From Olleya sp. Hel_I_94 (GTDB taxonomy: Bacteria > Bacteroidota > Bacteroidia > Flavobacteriales > Flavobacteriaceae), in assembly GCF_007827365.1 (NCBI RefSeq), contig NZ_VISI01000002.1, positions 2,857,001-2,921,000 on the forward strand: a stretch of DNA of 64,000 nt, given 5' to 3'. Below are positions 1-8,217 of this stretch, piece after piece (positions within the stretch are counted from its first letter, which is position 1; every line of letters begins with the position of its first letter). The notes beneath the pieces are model-generated. The model was not told the DNA's origin. It saw only the letters and a list, made by a program, of their open reading frames with translations, and made no database searches. Made by a program: the position numbers and the translations under genes.

Positions 1-424
1 TATTGGTGGAGAGTTAAGAGCAAAAGGTATTAATGTTAGCAAAGCTAAAGGTTGGACTGTTGGTATTGAAAACCCAAATTATGATGGCTCTCAAAGCTAC
101 AATGAAACATTAGTTTTAAAAGACCAAGCTATGGCAACTTCTGGGACATACCGTAAATTTAAAATTGACGAAAACGGAAACAAATACGCACACATTATTA
201 ACACTAAAACAGGTTATCCATCTAAAACCAATATTTTAAGTGTCTCTGTTATAGCTAAAACCTGTATGATGGCAGATGGTTATGCTACTGCTTTTCAGGC
301 AATGGGAATGGAAAAAGTAGATTACTTTATGGCAAAACATCCTGAGTTAAAAGCGTTCTTGATTTTTGAAAACGATAAAGGAGAATTGGAGTCTAAAGCA
401 TTTAATAATTTTCCAGTTAATTAA
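1..424 (+). CDS. FAD:protein FMN transferase, ApbE family (5'-truncated by window edge)
   Basis: The open frame enters from the left edge (codons from position 2) and ends at TAA 422-424. About 140 residues of the C-terminal part are visible. They contain the ApbE signatures GGELRAKG, WTVGIENP, the AMATSGTYRKF stretch, HIINTKTGYP and a C-terminal MADGYATAF block. ApbE enzymes transfer FMN from FAD to a threonine of target proteins such as NQR or RNF subunits outside the cytoplasmic membrane. The signal peptide and N-terminal FAD-binding part lie outside the window. It is separated from the next gene by about 95 bp that hold a regulatory site, so it is not co-transcribed with the kinase. The family call is firm; the protein target is unknown. 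Confidence 0.9.
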   Translation, partial: IGGELRAKGINVSKAKGWTVGIENPNYDGSQSYNETLVLKDQAMATSGTYRKFKIDENGNKYAHIINTKTGYPSKTNILSVSVIAKTCMMADGYATAFQAMGMEKVDYFMAKHPELKAFLIFENDKGELESKAFNNFPVN

Positions 425-431
425 TCTTATT

Positions 432-460
432 ACCATTTAAATAGGTTTTTATACCGTTCG
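432..460 (+). promoter_or_regulatory. Putative LytTR-regulator direct repeat, site A (autoregulation of the kinase operon)
   Basis: Two half sites, ACCATTTA at 432-439 and ACCGTTCG at 453-460, start exactly 21 bp apart. The second half site closely fits the published LytTR (AgrA-type) consensus, and a 9-bp repeat with a 12-bp spacer is the usual LytTR arrangement. The second half site starts 42 bp before a TAGCTTTG -7 box. The same geometry recurs at 4199-4227 and 6433-6461. Binding by the response regulator encoded at 3442-4194 is inferred. Confidence 0.6.
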
Positions 461-494
461 CTAATAATTTATAATTTAATAGCAGTCAATTTTG

Positions 495-502
495 TAGCTT
501 TG
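495..502 (+). promoter_or_regulatory. Bacteroidota -7 promoter box of the sensor kinase operon
   Basis: TAGCTTTG is an exact match to the Bacteroidota TAnnTTTG box. It lies 17 bp before the TTG start at 519. No good TTTG -33 element is visible, which fits a promoter that depends on the activator site at 432-460. Confidence 0.6.
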
Positions 503-518
503 AGAAAAGCATAACTAA

Positions 519-3431
519 TTGATCCATCGCTATTTTATATTATTTTTAATCTTACTCGCTAATCAAATAAGTTTAGCACAACAACCTGTGTCCATACATC
601 TTACTGAAAAAGATGGTTTACCTGATATAGAATTTTATGATTTATTAGAGGATAACAAAGGCTTTATTTGGTTAGCAGCAGATAAAGGTTTGTATAGGTA
701 TGATGGCAGAAACTATAAATTATTTACTAATCCCGATAAAAGAGGACGCTCACTTTTTGGTTTAAAATTAGACAATAAAGGACGACTTTGGTGTAATAAC
801 TTATCAGGTCAATTTTTTTATGTCCAGGATGAGCAGTTAACGCTTTTTGAGGATTATAGCCATATTAAAACCTTAGTAGATTTTAATATCTACGATAATC
901 ATTTAATAATTTATGAGCCATCTAGAATAGTAACTGTAGATATTAACACAAAAAGTATCACTGCTATATTGGATAGTGGGACAAGGTCTTATATGGGAGA
1001 TCTCAACCATAATCCAAAAGGATTTTATTATAATAAAAACAGTATTATATATTTTTCTCCAACAGTTGATTTTCAAGATGCTAAAACTTTAAATAATTCG
1101 CCAATTGCAGCATTTAATAAACGAGTTATAAGTAAATTTTTTAAATGGAATGATCAGATATATTATTTTAACCAATTACAAACGATTAGTAAAACTAGTT
1201 TGTATCAATTATTAGATGGTGGTATAAAGGAAGTTAACATCCCAAAACAACTTCAAAATGTAATTGTAATTCATTCTTATAACAACAATAATAACTTATG
1301 GGTTTTAACAAATAAAGGCGTTTTTATATGTCAATTGGATAGTGGTGGTTTAGTAGTAAAAAAACATCTTTTTAAAAATGAATATATCACAGATCTTGTT
1401 ATCGATAAGGACAATAATTATTGGTTATCTACACTTAATAATGGTGTATTTGTTTTGCCAAATAAACAACTAAATAAAATAAATTTACCCAACAATATAG
1501 GTGTACAAGCTATTGAGGAAGTTAATGACGATTTACTGTATATAGCTACTAACTCAAATGAGGTATTTAGTTACAATCTAAAAAATAATAAACTTAAAAA
1601 ATTACCAGAAAGTTTTAATAACAAAATATATAACATTTGCTATAACCCTTTAGCAAAGGACTTATTAATGGTTGCGACTACGGATTCAAAAATTTATAAT
1701 CTAGACACCAAGCAAAGTCAAAGTAGTAACCTGATAGTAACAAAATCAATTGATGTGTTGGATCATAATCAATATTTAATTAGTCTTCCACATTCACTTT
1801 CTATTTATAATAAAAATAAAGACTCTATTTATAATCTTAGAACATTAAGAAGCTATGGGTCTGTATTAAATAAAGCAAAAAACAAAGCGTATTGTAGTTT
1901 TGTAGATGGCTTAGGTTGGGTAGATTTAAAGACTAAAAAGTATAAAAAAATAACCCATAATAACAGTCCTGTTTATGCCTTAAAAATCGCGATAAGCCAT
2001 GACGATACGGTATGGGTTGCTGCAGATGGAAAAGGATTATTAGGTTTTAAAAATGATAGTTTAATTAGGACAATAAATATAAAAAACGGACTAGCATCAA
2101 ACTTAATTAATGTACTAGTAGCAGATAAAAATGTAATTTGGATAGCTACAGATAAAGGTTTACAAAGCTATAATTATAAAACAAAAACATTAAATACTAT
2201 TAATAAACAAGATGGTATAGACTCGTACAATATTAACGCTATTGAAGTCGTAGGAGATCAAGTCTTTTTTAGTTCAAATACAGGTTTGTATAAATTTAAT
2301 AGTAATAAAATAAATACTGTTAGAAGTACTTCTCAACCTTATTTTACTAATGTATCCATACAAGAAAAAGATACCATAATTAAGACGTCATATACCTTAA
2401 AGCAAACAGAAAGCGAAATTAGATTTGGATTTAATGTCAATGGATTTCAAACCAATCAGTTTGTCAATTTTGAATATCAGTTAGAAGGTTATGATAATAA
2501 TTGGATAGCTTTAGAAAACGGATTAAACTTTGTTAAATTTAATACTTTACCAGCAGGACAATATAAATTTAATGTAAAAGCAAAAAACACATCTCAAAGT
2601 AATTACACAAACCCAATAAGCATTGCCTTAACAGTCCGTTTACCTTTTTATAAAACTTGGTGGTTTTATCTGTTGTTTTTACTAACTTCTGTTGGATTGG
2701 TTTGGTGGTACTATTCCCAAAAAACAAAACGATTAAACAGTGTACAACTTCAAGCCTTAGAAAAGGCAAAGATCAATCAGCAATTGGTGTTTTCGCAATT
2801 AGAAAATTTGAGATCACAAATGAATCCTCATTTTATATTTAATGCATTAAACTCTATCCAAGATTATATTATTTTAAACGAAAGTAAATTAGCGCGTCAA
2901 TATTTAGTTAAGTTTTCTAGACTTATTAGGACCTATTTGGAACATAGTCAAGCCAATGAAATTTCATTAAATGAAGAAATTAAAACACTAAAACTTTATC
3001 TAGAACTTGAAAAAGATCGCTTTGATGACGATTTTAAATTTGAAATTAATATTCATCCAGATCTAGATTTAGAAAACACTTTTGTCCCAACATTATTTAT
3101 TCAGCCATATGTTGAAAATGCTTTAAAACATGGTTTGCTTCATAAAAAAAACAATAAAAAATTGGTGCTTAATTTTAAGCAGGATACTATTAATCAAAGT
3201 CTAATATGCGAAATTATAGACAATGGTATTGGACGTAAAGCATCCGCAATTATAAAAAATCAACGTCAGGATAATTACAAGTCTTTTGCAACCTCTGCTA
3301 ATCAAAAAAGGATAGAGCTACTAAATCGTAGTCATAATAAAGCAATAACATTAAATATTGAAGATATTATTAATGCAAAACATGATGTTTGCGGTACCAA
3401 AGTGGTAATTAAAATACAAGTAAAAGATTAA
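519..3431 (+). CDS. Sensor histidine kinase with beta-propeller/Y_Y_Y sensor and LytS-type kinase domain
   Basis: 970 residues. The start is TTG: an in-frame TAA lies directly before it, and only this start gives the signal peptide (MIHRYFILFLILLANQ...SLA). The large exported sensor has Reg_prop-type propeller repeats (for example GLPDIEFYDLLEDNKGFIWL, WIATDKGLQSYN) and a Y_Y_Y domain near 643-707. One transmembrane helix follows at about 714-733. The cytoplasmic part is a LytS/YehU-type kinase with NPHFIFNALNSIQ (phosphoacceptor His771), N-box QPYVENALKHG (862-872) and DNGIGR (901-906). Unlike hybrid two-component systems it has no fused receiver; the partner regulator starts 10 bp downstream. 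The ligand is unknown. Propeller/Y_Y_Y sensors often sense carbohydrates in this phylum, but no glycan locus is seen here. Confidence 0.93.
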   Translation: MIHRYFILFLILLANQISLAQQPVSIHLTEKDGLPDIEFYDLLEDNKGFIWLAADKGLYRYDGRNYKLFTNPDKRGRSLFGLKLDNKGRLWCNNLSGQFFYVQDEQLTLFEDYSHIKTLVDFNIYDNHLIIYEPSRIVTVDINTKSITAILDSGTRSYMGDLNHNPKGFYYNKNSIIYFSPTVDFQDAKTLNNSPIAAFNKRVISKFFKWNDQIYYFNQLQTISKTSLYQLLDGGIKEVNIPKQLQNVIVIHSYNNNNNLWVLTNKGVFICQLDSGGLVVKKHLFKNEYITDLVIDKDNNYWLSTLNNGVFVLPNKQLNKINLPNNIGVQAIEEVNDDLLYIATNSNEVFSYNLKNNKLKKLPESFNNKIYNICYNPLAKDLLMVATTDSKIYNLDTKQSQSSNLIVTKSIDVLDHNQYLISLPHSLSIYNKNKDSIYNLRTLRSYGSVLNKAKNKAYCSFVDGLGWVDLKTKKYKKITHNNSPVYALKIAISHDDTVWVAADGKGLLGFKNDSLIRTINIKNGLASNLINVLVADKNVIWIATDKGLQSYNYKTKTLNTINKQDGIDSYNINAIEVVGDQVFFSSNTGLYKFNSNKINTVRSTSQPYFTNVSIQEKDTIIKTSYTLKQTESEIRFGFNVNGFQTNQFVNFEYQLEGYDNNWIALENGLNFVKFNTLPAGQYKFNVKAKNTSQSNYTNPISIALTVRLPFYKTWWFYLLFLLTSVGLVWWYYSQKTKRLNSVQLQALEKAKINQQLVFSQLENLRSQMNPHFIFNALNSIQDYIILNESKLARQYLVKFSRLIRTYLEHSQANEISLNEEIKTLKLYLELEKDRFDDDFKFEINIHPDLDLENTFVPTLFIQPYVENALKHGLLHKKNNKKLVLNFKQDTINQSLICEIIDNGIGRKASAIIKNQRQDNYKSFATSANQKRIELLNRSHNKAITLNIEDIINAKHDVCGTKVVIKIQVKD

Positions 3432-3441
3432 AAATTAGACC

Positions 3442-4194
3442 ATGAAAGCGATAATTATAGACGACGAAAAAAGAGCTAGACGTATTTTAAAAACCTTGAT
3501 AGAAGAGGAGTGTCCAGAAATTGTAACCGTTTTTGATGCAGAAAATTTATTGGAAGGTGTAGCCATAATTAAAGCAGAACAACCAGACGTTGTGTTTTTA
3601 GATATAGAAATGCCTAACCATTCTGGACTTCAAATTTTAGAGTTCTTTAAAAATGATACTATTAATTTTCAAATCATTTTTACGACTGCTTACGGACATT
3701 ATGCGATTGATGCGTTTAAGTTATCAGCTGTAGATTATTTACTAAAACCAATTGATATTGACGAATTAAAAACAGCTATAAATAAAGCGTCTGATAGTTT
3801 AGAAGAAAATTTTATAAAAGAAAAATTACTTAATTTAGAACGTAATTTTCAACAACTAGCATTAAATAAAATAGCTTTAGAAGTCCCAAAAGGAATACGA
3901 TTTGTTTCGCATGAAGATATCTTGTTTTTTGAAGCAGATGGAGTATACACTAAAGTGTTTTTGCAAAATGGTAAAACAGAATTAATTTGTAAAACGCTAA
4001 AACATTTTACTGAGCAATTAAGTAATAAACCGTTGTTTTATAAACCGCATAGATCGTATTTAATTAATCTTAAGTACATGACAGAGATCACTAAAAAAGA
4101 TGGTCTTCAAGTTATAATGAGTAATAATAAAAGCATTCCAATTGCACGAGACCGTAAAGATGAATTTATGGATATTATTAATCGTGTATTTTAA
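3442..4194 (+). CDS. LytTR-family response regulator (LytR/AlgR type)
   Basis: 250 residues. A receiver domain occupies about 1-118, with IIIDDEKRA at the N terminus, the phosphoacceptor Asp54 in VVFLDIEMP and the conserved KPI lysine. A LytTR DNA-binding domain occupies about 148-248 (GIRFVSHEDILFFEADGVY ... KPHRSYLINL ... IPIARDRK). It starts 10 bp after the kinase stop, so it is the cognate partner in one operon. LytTR proteins bind pairs of direct repeats separated by two helical turns. Such pairs occur upstream of this operon and upstream of the next two transcription units, so this protein is the likely activator of all three. Confidence 0.95.
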   Translation: MKAIIIDDEKRARRILKTLIEEECPEIVTVFDAENLLEGVAIIKAEQPDVVFLDIEMPNHSGLQILEFFKNDTINFQIIFTTAYGHYAIDAFKLSAVDYLLKPIDIDELKTAINKASDSLEENFIKEKLLNLERNFQQLALNKIALEVPKGIRFVSHEDILFFEADGVYTKVFLQNGKTELICKTLKHFTEQLSNKPLFYKPHRSYLINLKYMTEITKKDGLQVIMSNNKSIPIARDRKDEFMDIINRVF

Positions 4195-4198
4195 AATA

Positions 4199-4227
4199 AC
4201 CATTCATTTACAAATACTTACCATTCA
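4199..4227 (+). promoter_or_regulatory. Putative LytTR-regulator direct repeat, site B
   Basis: ACCATTCA occurs at 4199-4206 and again at 4220-4227, a 21-bp start-to-start spacing. The second copy begins 42 bp before the -7-like box at 4262-4269. Both half sites are identical here, making this the best copy of the three. It sits directly behind the response-regulator gene and in front of the secreted LamG/LRR protein. Confidence 0.65.
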
Positions 4228-4261
4228 CTAAAAAGTTAAAAAATTAAAGGCTATAGTTTAG

Positions 4262-4269
4262 CATTTTTG
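4262..4269 (+). promoter_or_regulatory. -7 box of the LamG/LRR secreted-protein gene
   Basis: CATTTTTG matches seven of eight positions of TAnnTTTG. It is placed exactly as the boxes at 495 and 6496 are, relative to their repeats. It overlaps an in-frame TTG at 4267, which therefore lies within the promoter and cannot be the start codon. Confidence 0.5.
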
Positions 4270-4296
4270 TTCCATAATTTTAAAATTAAATATATT

Positions 4297-6375
4297 ATGA
4301 GAATAAAATTACTTTATGTATTGCTTCTTGTTAGTGGTTATGCTTTTGCGCAATTCCCATCAGATGCAACTAAGCACTATTCCTTTACAAATGGTGATAT
4401 AACCAACCAAGTAGGTAGTAATTATAATTTGGTTGTTAATACAGGTTATGGGACTCCAACTTTTGTAGATGACCGTTTTGGTAATTCAAATTCCTCTGTC
4501 GACTTAAATAATGGACATTATAACATGGGTGTAATGCCCAATCGTTCTGGTTATTCTGGTAACCAACTATCTTTAAGTTTTTGGATCAAATCGACTACAG
4601 ATGGTATTTTATTTCATCAATACGATAATGTTCAAGAAAATGGTTGGATTTTAGGACTAACAGGTAATTCTATATTTTATAGGACTGGGTATTTTTGTTC
4701 CTATGGATTTTCTTGTGGTAGTTTTCCAGACAACCAATATATAGCTAGTAACGTTTTAGATAATAATTGGCACCATATTGTAGCTATTGTCGGAAAGGAA
4801 AATGATGGTGTTGATCAACAATATATCAAGCAATTGTACATTGATAATGTCCTACAACTAGACTTTGTTTTAACGACTGTGCCTTTTAACGGTGTTCAGG
4901 AAGTTGGAATGTTAAATAGTGGCGATTTATATAATGCTTTAACAGGTGGTACAACTGGTAATAATAGATACGACGGAGTAATGGATGACATTTATTATTT
5001 TGAGCGTAAAATTACAGCTGCCGAAGTAAATGCGTTGTATAATAATGGATTGGTAGTAGATATTCCAGATGCTAATTTAAAATCAAACTTGGTATCTAAT
5101 CCAGCCATCAACACTAATGGAGATAATGATATACAAACTGCTGAAGCCATAAATTATACAGGAGCTATTAATGTATCTAATTTAGATATAAGTAATAGTC
5201 AAGGTATCGAGGCATTTGTAAATATTACCAGTTTAGATATTAGTAATAATAATTTAGAAACTTTAGACTTATCATCCAATATTGCATTAACAAGTTTACA
5301 AGCTCAAAACAATAATTTAGTAAGTTTAAACATTAAAAACACAAATAATAATGCTATTAGTAATGCTAATTTTAATGTGTCAAACAACTACGCTTTATAC
5401 TGTGTAGAAGTTGATAATGTCAGTTACAGTCAGACAAATTGGACCAATGTTAACGCATACACAATTTTTTCTCTTGATTGTGATACAGCAATTGTTAATA
5501 TTCCAGATACGTCACTTAAGACTAGTTTATTAAATAATATAGTTATAAATAGTAATGGTGATTCCGAAATACAAGTGTCTGAAGCTAAAAGTTTTACAGG
5601 AGGTGCTTACTTAGGGTTTAACGGGATCCAAAGCATAGAGGGTTTACAAGCATTTGCATATATAACTAGTTTAGATTTAGATAATAATAATATCTCTAAC
5701 ATGGACCTGAGAGCGCATAAATACTTAACCAATATATACATTAGTAATAATCCATTAATGACTTTAAATATCGATGGATTAAAATTAGCGACTTCCATTG
5801 TAGTAAGTTATACAGGGTTAACAAATATTGATGTATCAACTATTACTAATTTGCAATATTTTGAAGCCCAATATGTACATAACTTAGGTAATTTAGATTT
5901 TTCTTCAAATTTGGATGTAAACTATATTTACGTTAGTGGTAATTCTCTAGCAAATATTGATTTAAGAACAGGAACCAATGTGGCCAATAATTTATATATA
6001 GAAACGATTGGCTCGCCTAATCTGACTTGTGTTTTTGTTGATGACCCTTCATTTAGTCAAAGTAATTCTTTTAAAAATTCAATTACCGAATTTTATCAGT
6101 TAGATTCAGAGTGTACTAATTTTACATTAAACATAGAAGATTTTCAAATTCAATCTAGCTCAATATCACTATACCCAAACCCAACAAAATCTACCTTAAA
6201 TATAAAAACAGCATCAGCTATTGCTAATATATCTGTCTATTCATTACTAGGAAAACAAGTTATTAAAACCAACTCTAAAACTGTAGATGTTTCTAATCTT
6301 TCAAACGGTGTCTATCTAATTAAGATTATGGATGTTAACGGAAATAAACATGTAAAGCGATTTATTAAAGAATAA
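4297..6375 (+). CDS. Secreted LamG-domain / leucine-rich-repeat protein with type IX secretion tail
   Basis: 692 residues from the ATG at 4297. An in-frame TTG at 4267 is rejected because it overlaps the promoter box and precedes the signal peptide MRIKLLYVLLLVSGYAFAQ. A concanavalin-like LamG_3 domain occupies about 25-245 (LSLSFWIKS, NNWHHIVAIVG, MDDIYYFERKITAAEVNALYN). LRR-like segments follow (ITSLDISNNNLETLDLSSN; NLDFSSNLDVNYIYVSGNSL), interrupted by two PDxxLKxxLL-type units. It ends in a Por_Secre_tail (LYPNPTKSTLNIK ... LSNGVYLIKI ... KRFIKE), so it is exported by the type IX system and probably surface-anchored or released. It is the first target gene behind the LytTR regulator. Its binding partner is unknown. 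Confidence 0.9.
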   Translation: MRIKLLYVLLLVSGYAFAQFPSDATKHYSFTNGDITNQVGSNYNLVVNTGYGTPTFVDDRFGNSNSSVDLNNGHYNMGVMPNRSGYSGNQLSLSFWIKSTTDGILFHQYDNVQENGWILGLTGNSIFYRTGYFCSYGFSCGSFPDNQYIASNVLDNNWHHIVAIVGKENDGVDQQYIKQLYIDNVLQLDFVLTTVPFNGVQEVGMLNSGDLYNALTGGTTGNNRYDGVMDDIYYFERKITAAEVNALYNNGLVVDIPDANLKSNLVSNPAINTNGDNDIQTAEAINYTGAINVSNLDISNSQGIEAFVNITSLDISNNNLETLDLSSNIALTSLQAQNNNLVSLNIKNTNNNAISNANFNVSNNYALYCVEVDNVSYSQTNWTNVNAYTIFSLDCDTAIVNIPDTSLKTSLLNNIVINSNGDSEIQVSEAKSFTGGAYLGFNGIQSIEGLQAFAYITSLDLDNNNISNMDLRAHKYLTNIYISNNPLMTLNIDGLKLATSIVVSYTGLTNIDVSTITNLQYFEAQYVHNLGNLDFSSNLDVNYIYVSGNSLANIDLRTGTNVANNLYIETIGSPNLTCVFVDDPSFSQSNSFKNSITEFYQLDSECTNFTLNIEDFQIQSSSISLYPNPTKSTLNIKTASAIANISVYSLLGKQVIKTNSKTVDVSNLSNGVYLIKIMDVNGNKHVKRFIKE

Positions 6376-6392
6376 AGCTATCTATTAATTTT

Positions 6393-6429
6393 AAAAAAAA
6401 GGAAAGTCAATTTGGCTTTCCTTTTTTTT
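6393..6429 (+). terminator. Rho-independent terminator
   Basis: A GGAAAGTC/GGCTTTCC stem (one G-T pair) with loop AATTT is preceded by an A-run and followed by nine T. It ends the LamG/LRR gene, so the next gene needs its own promoter. Confidence 0.8.
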
Positions 6430-6432
6430 GTT

Positions 6433-6461
6433 GCTATTCATTAATAAAACCTTACCATTCA
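6433..6461 (+). promoter_or_regulatory. Putative LytTR-regulator direct repeat, site C
   Basis: GCTATTCA at 6433-6440 and ACCATTCA at 6454-6461 start 21 bp apart. The second copy lies 42 bp before the -7 box at 6496. The spacer also resembles site B (TTACCATTCAC). It lies just after the terminator at 6393-6429. Confidence 0.6.
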
Positions 6462-6495
6462 CAAAAAAGCAGAAAATGGATTACTATAATCGCTC

Positions 6496-6503
6496 CATAT
6501 TTG
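6496..6503 (+). promoter_or_regulatory. -7 box of the secreted-protein/lipoprotein pair
   Basis: CATATTTG matches seven of eight positions of TAnnTTTG. It is 25 bp before the ATG at 6528. The in-frame TTG at 6501 falls inside this box and is rejected as a start. Confidence 0.5.
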
Positions 6504-6527
6504 TATCAAACCAGAAACAAATATATT

Positions 6528-7388
6528 ATGAAGTACATTATTTTATTTTTTATTGCATTAGTAACTACAAGTACATTTGCTCAAAACACAATCTTTGAAA
6601 ATTTAGAAAAACATGGAGATAGTATAACCTATTTAGAATATGGAGCTATTAGAAAAGATAATAAAGGCAAGCTTTACGCACATCTTAATCCAGGAAGACA
6701 GCCAGAAGAAGTTCAGATAAAAATAAGAAGACACGAAAATATCCCTTGTGGTATAGAAATCTTATCTATTTCAGAAGATGGAGAGCAATCTGTCAAATAT
6801 TGGCAGGACATGACTAAACAAACCTATATAGATTTCATTAACTACCCATTTACCTCTATTGCTTTTCATAATGGGTATTATGAAGGTTATGTGGCAATAG
6901 GCAACTACGTGTTTTTTATTAAAGATTTTAAAAGTAAAACAGAATTTGGAGAAATTAGTCGTGTTTATGTATTAAAAGGTACAACACCAGAAGGAGAAGA
7001 ACCAGCAAAAAAGAAAAAGAAGAAAAAGTTTGGCAAATTTTTAAGTAAAGTAAAAGACGTTGCTTTAAACACAAAGTCCGAAGTAGATTATACCAAAGCA
7101 CCAGAGTATAAAGCATTGATGTCTCAGGATAATAAAAAAATGATTACCGATTATTTAGTGGCAATGAAAGCAAAACAAGCAGCTCACACAACAACTGCTA
7201 AAGAAGAAGCAGATTTAGAGATTGTAAAAGCTGAAGGTAAAAAATATGCGGAGTACATTAAGACTAAAAACGATGCCTACTGGCAAAGTCCTGAAGGTCA
7301 AAAAACACTCAGAGTTTGGAAATTAAGAGATCAGCATAAAGCAAGTTGTCCTAAAACAGCAGAATCGTGTGACAGTTCCTATCATTAA
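6528..7388 (+). CDS. Secreted protein of unknown function
   Basis: 286 residues from the ATG at 6528, with signal peptide MKYIILFFIALVTTSTFAQ. No known domain is recognised. The N-terminal half is a mixed beta region. A very basic linker of seven Lys near residues 166-172 follows, then a charged, probably helical C-terminal half. Two Cys pairs lie at the C terminus (KASCPKTAESCDSSYH). There is no type IX tail and no lipobox, so a periplasmic location is likely. It is the first gene of the third transcription unit carrying the putative LytTR repeat, followed by a lipoprotein 37 bp downstream. Confidence 0.75.
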   Translation: MKYIILFFIALVTTSTFAQNTIFENLEKHGDSITYLEYGAIRKDNKGKLYAHLNPGRQPEEVQIKIRRHENIPCGIEILSISEDGEQSVKYWQDMTKQTYIDFINYPFTSIAFHNGYYEGYVAIGNYVFFIKDFKSKTEFGEISRVYVLKGTTPEGEEPAKKKKKKKFGKFLSKVKDVALNTKSEVDYTKAPEYKALMSQDNKKMITDYLVAMKAKQAAHTTTAKEEADLEIVKAEGKKYAEYIKTKNDAYWQSPEGQKTLRVWKLRDQHKASCPKTAESCDSSYH

Positions 7389-7425
7389 TAAAGACGTCAC
7401 TAATAATCTAAAAATTTAACTAATT

Positions 7426-7782
7426 ATGAAAAACTTTAAAACCCTAATGTTATTATGTTTAACTGTATTGCTATTTAATTGTAATGCAGACGACGATCAA
7501 GCACAAGTAAATAATAATCCAAGTGCTTTTACCTTAACAGAAGGTGTCGCTACAGCAGATGGTATAACTTTTAATTGGACTGCATCTCTAGATCCCGATA
7601 ATCAGGACGTCGTTTATGCAATTTTTTTAAATGGAGATTTGTTATCCGATAACTTATCTGCGTTGACTTATGTTATAGACTATAATTTATTTGTAGGAGG
7701 AGAGGATACTATTGTAGTTGTGGCTTCCGACGGTTTTGGAGGTGTTACTGAGCAGCAGATTGTTGTTAATTTGATATCGTAA
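7426..7782 (+). CDS. Small lipoprotein with an immunoglobulin/fibronectin-like domain
   Basis: 118 residues. A type II signal peptide ends in the lipobox LLFNC, with an Asp-rich stretch after the Cys (NADDDQAQ), a feature compatible with export to the outer membrane in this phylum. The remaining 90 residues resemble one beta-sandwich repeat of the fibronectin III/cadherin kind (TADGITFNWTASLDPDNQDVVYAIFLNG). It is 37 bp downstream of the secreted unknown protein and 5' of a strong terminator, so the two are probably one operon under site C. Confidence 0.75.
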   Translation: MKNFKTLMLLCLTVLLFNCNADDDQAQVNNNPSAFTLTEGVATADGITFNWTASLDPDNQDVVYAIFLNGDLLSDNLSALTYVIDYNLFVGGEDTIVVVASDGFGGVTEQQIVVNLIS

Positions 7783-7799
7783 TCAAAGAAGACTAAAAC

Positions 7800-7830
7800 A
7801 AAAAAGGCTACATCTAAGTAGCCTTTTTTG
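7800..7830. terminator. Bidirectional terminator
   Basis: A GGCTAC/GTAGCC stem is flanked by A6 and T6. It lies between convergent genes (lipoprotein on +, DUF423 gene on -) and can serve both. Confidence 0.8.
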
Positions 7831-7832
7831 TT

Positions 7833-8201
7833 TTAAAATATATTAACTATCAATAACAACCAACCTGTCACTAAAAGTAAACCACCAATAGGTGTGATAG
7901 GACCTAAAAATTTTAATTTTTTACCTTTAGCATCAGATAAAATTAAACCGTAAATACTAAACGAAAACAGTAGTATTCCAATAACAAAACACCAATAAAT
8001 AGCAGCAGTCATTGGTCCTTGACCATAGCCAATAGCTAATAAAACAATAGCGTGATACATTTGGTATTTAACGCCAACTTCAAAACTATGTAATTGATCA
8101 GTGGTTAAAATCTTTTTTAAAGCATGTGCTCCAAATGCTCCAAAAATAACAGATAGCATACCAAATACAGCACCTGTTGCAATTAATATTTGTGAAGTCA
8201 T
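7833..8201 (-). CDS. DUF423 family small membrane protein
   Basis: 122 residues with four predicted transmembrane helices. The family N-terminal motif is present (GAVFGMLSVIFGAFGAHALK), as is the conserved YQMYHAIVLLAIG stretch. DUF423 proteins (YgdD/YwdK-like) are inner-membrane proteins without a settled function. It is the last gene of a tight minus-strand run (map, DUF3050, methyltransferase, this gene; gaps of 6, 5 and 16 bp) that ends at the terminator 7800-7830. Confidence 0.88.
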   Translation of the reverse strand: MTSQILIATGAVFGMLSVIFGAFGAHALKKILTTDQLHSFEVGVKYQMYHAIVLLAIGYGQGPMTAAIYWCFVIGILLFSFSIYGLILSDAKGKKLKFLGPITPIGGLLLVTGWLLLIVNIF

Positions 8202-8217
8202 AATTTATAATGTTAGA

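Noticed and set aside
4267..6503. TTG starts at 4267 and 6501 that would extend two secreted proteins
   Set aside because: Both codons fall inside the -7 boxes, and the signal peptides begin at the ATGs 4297 and 6528.
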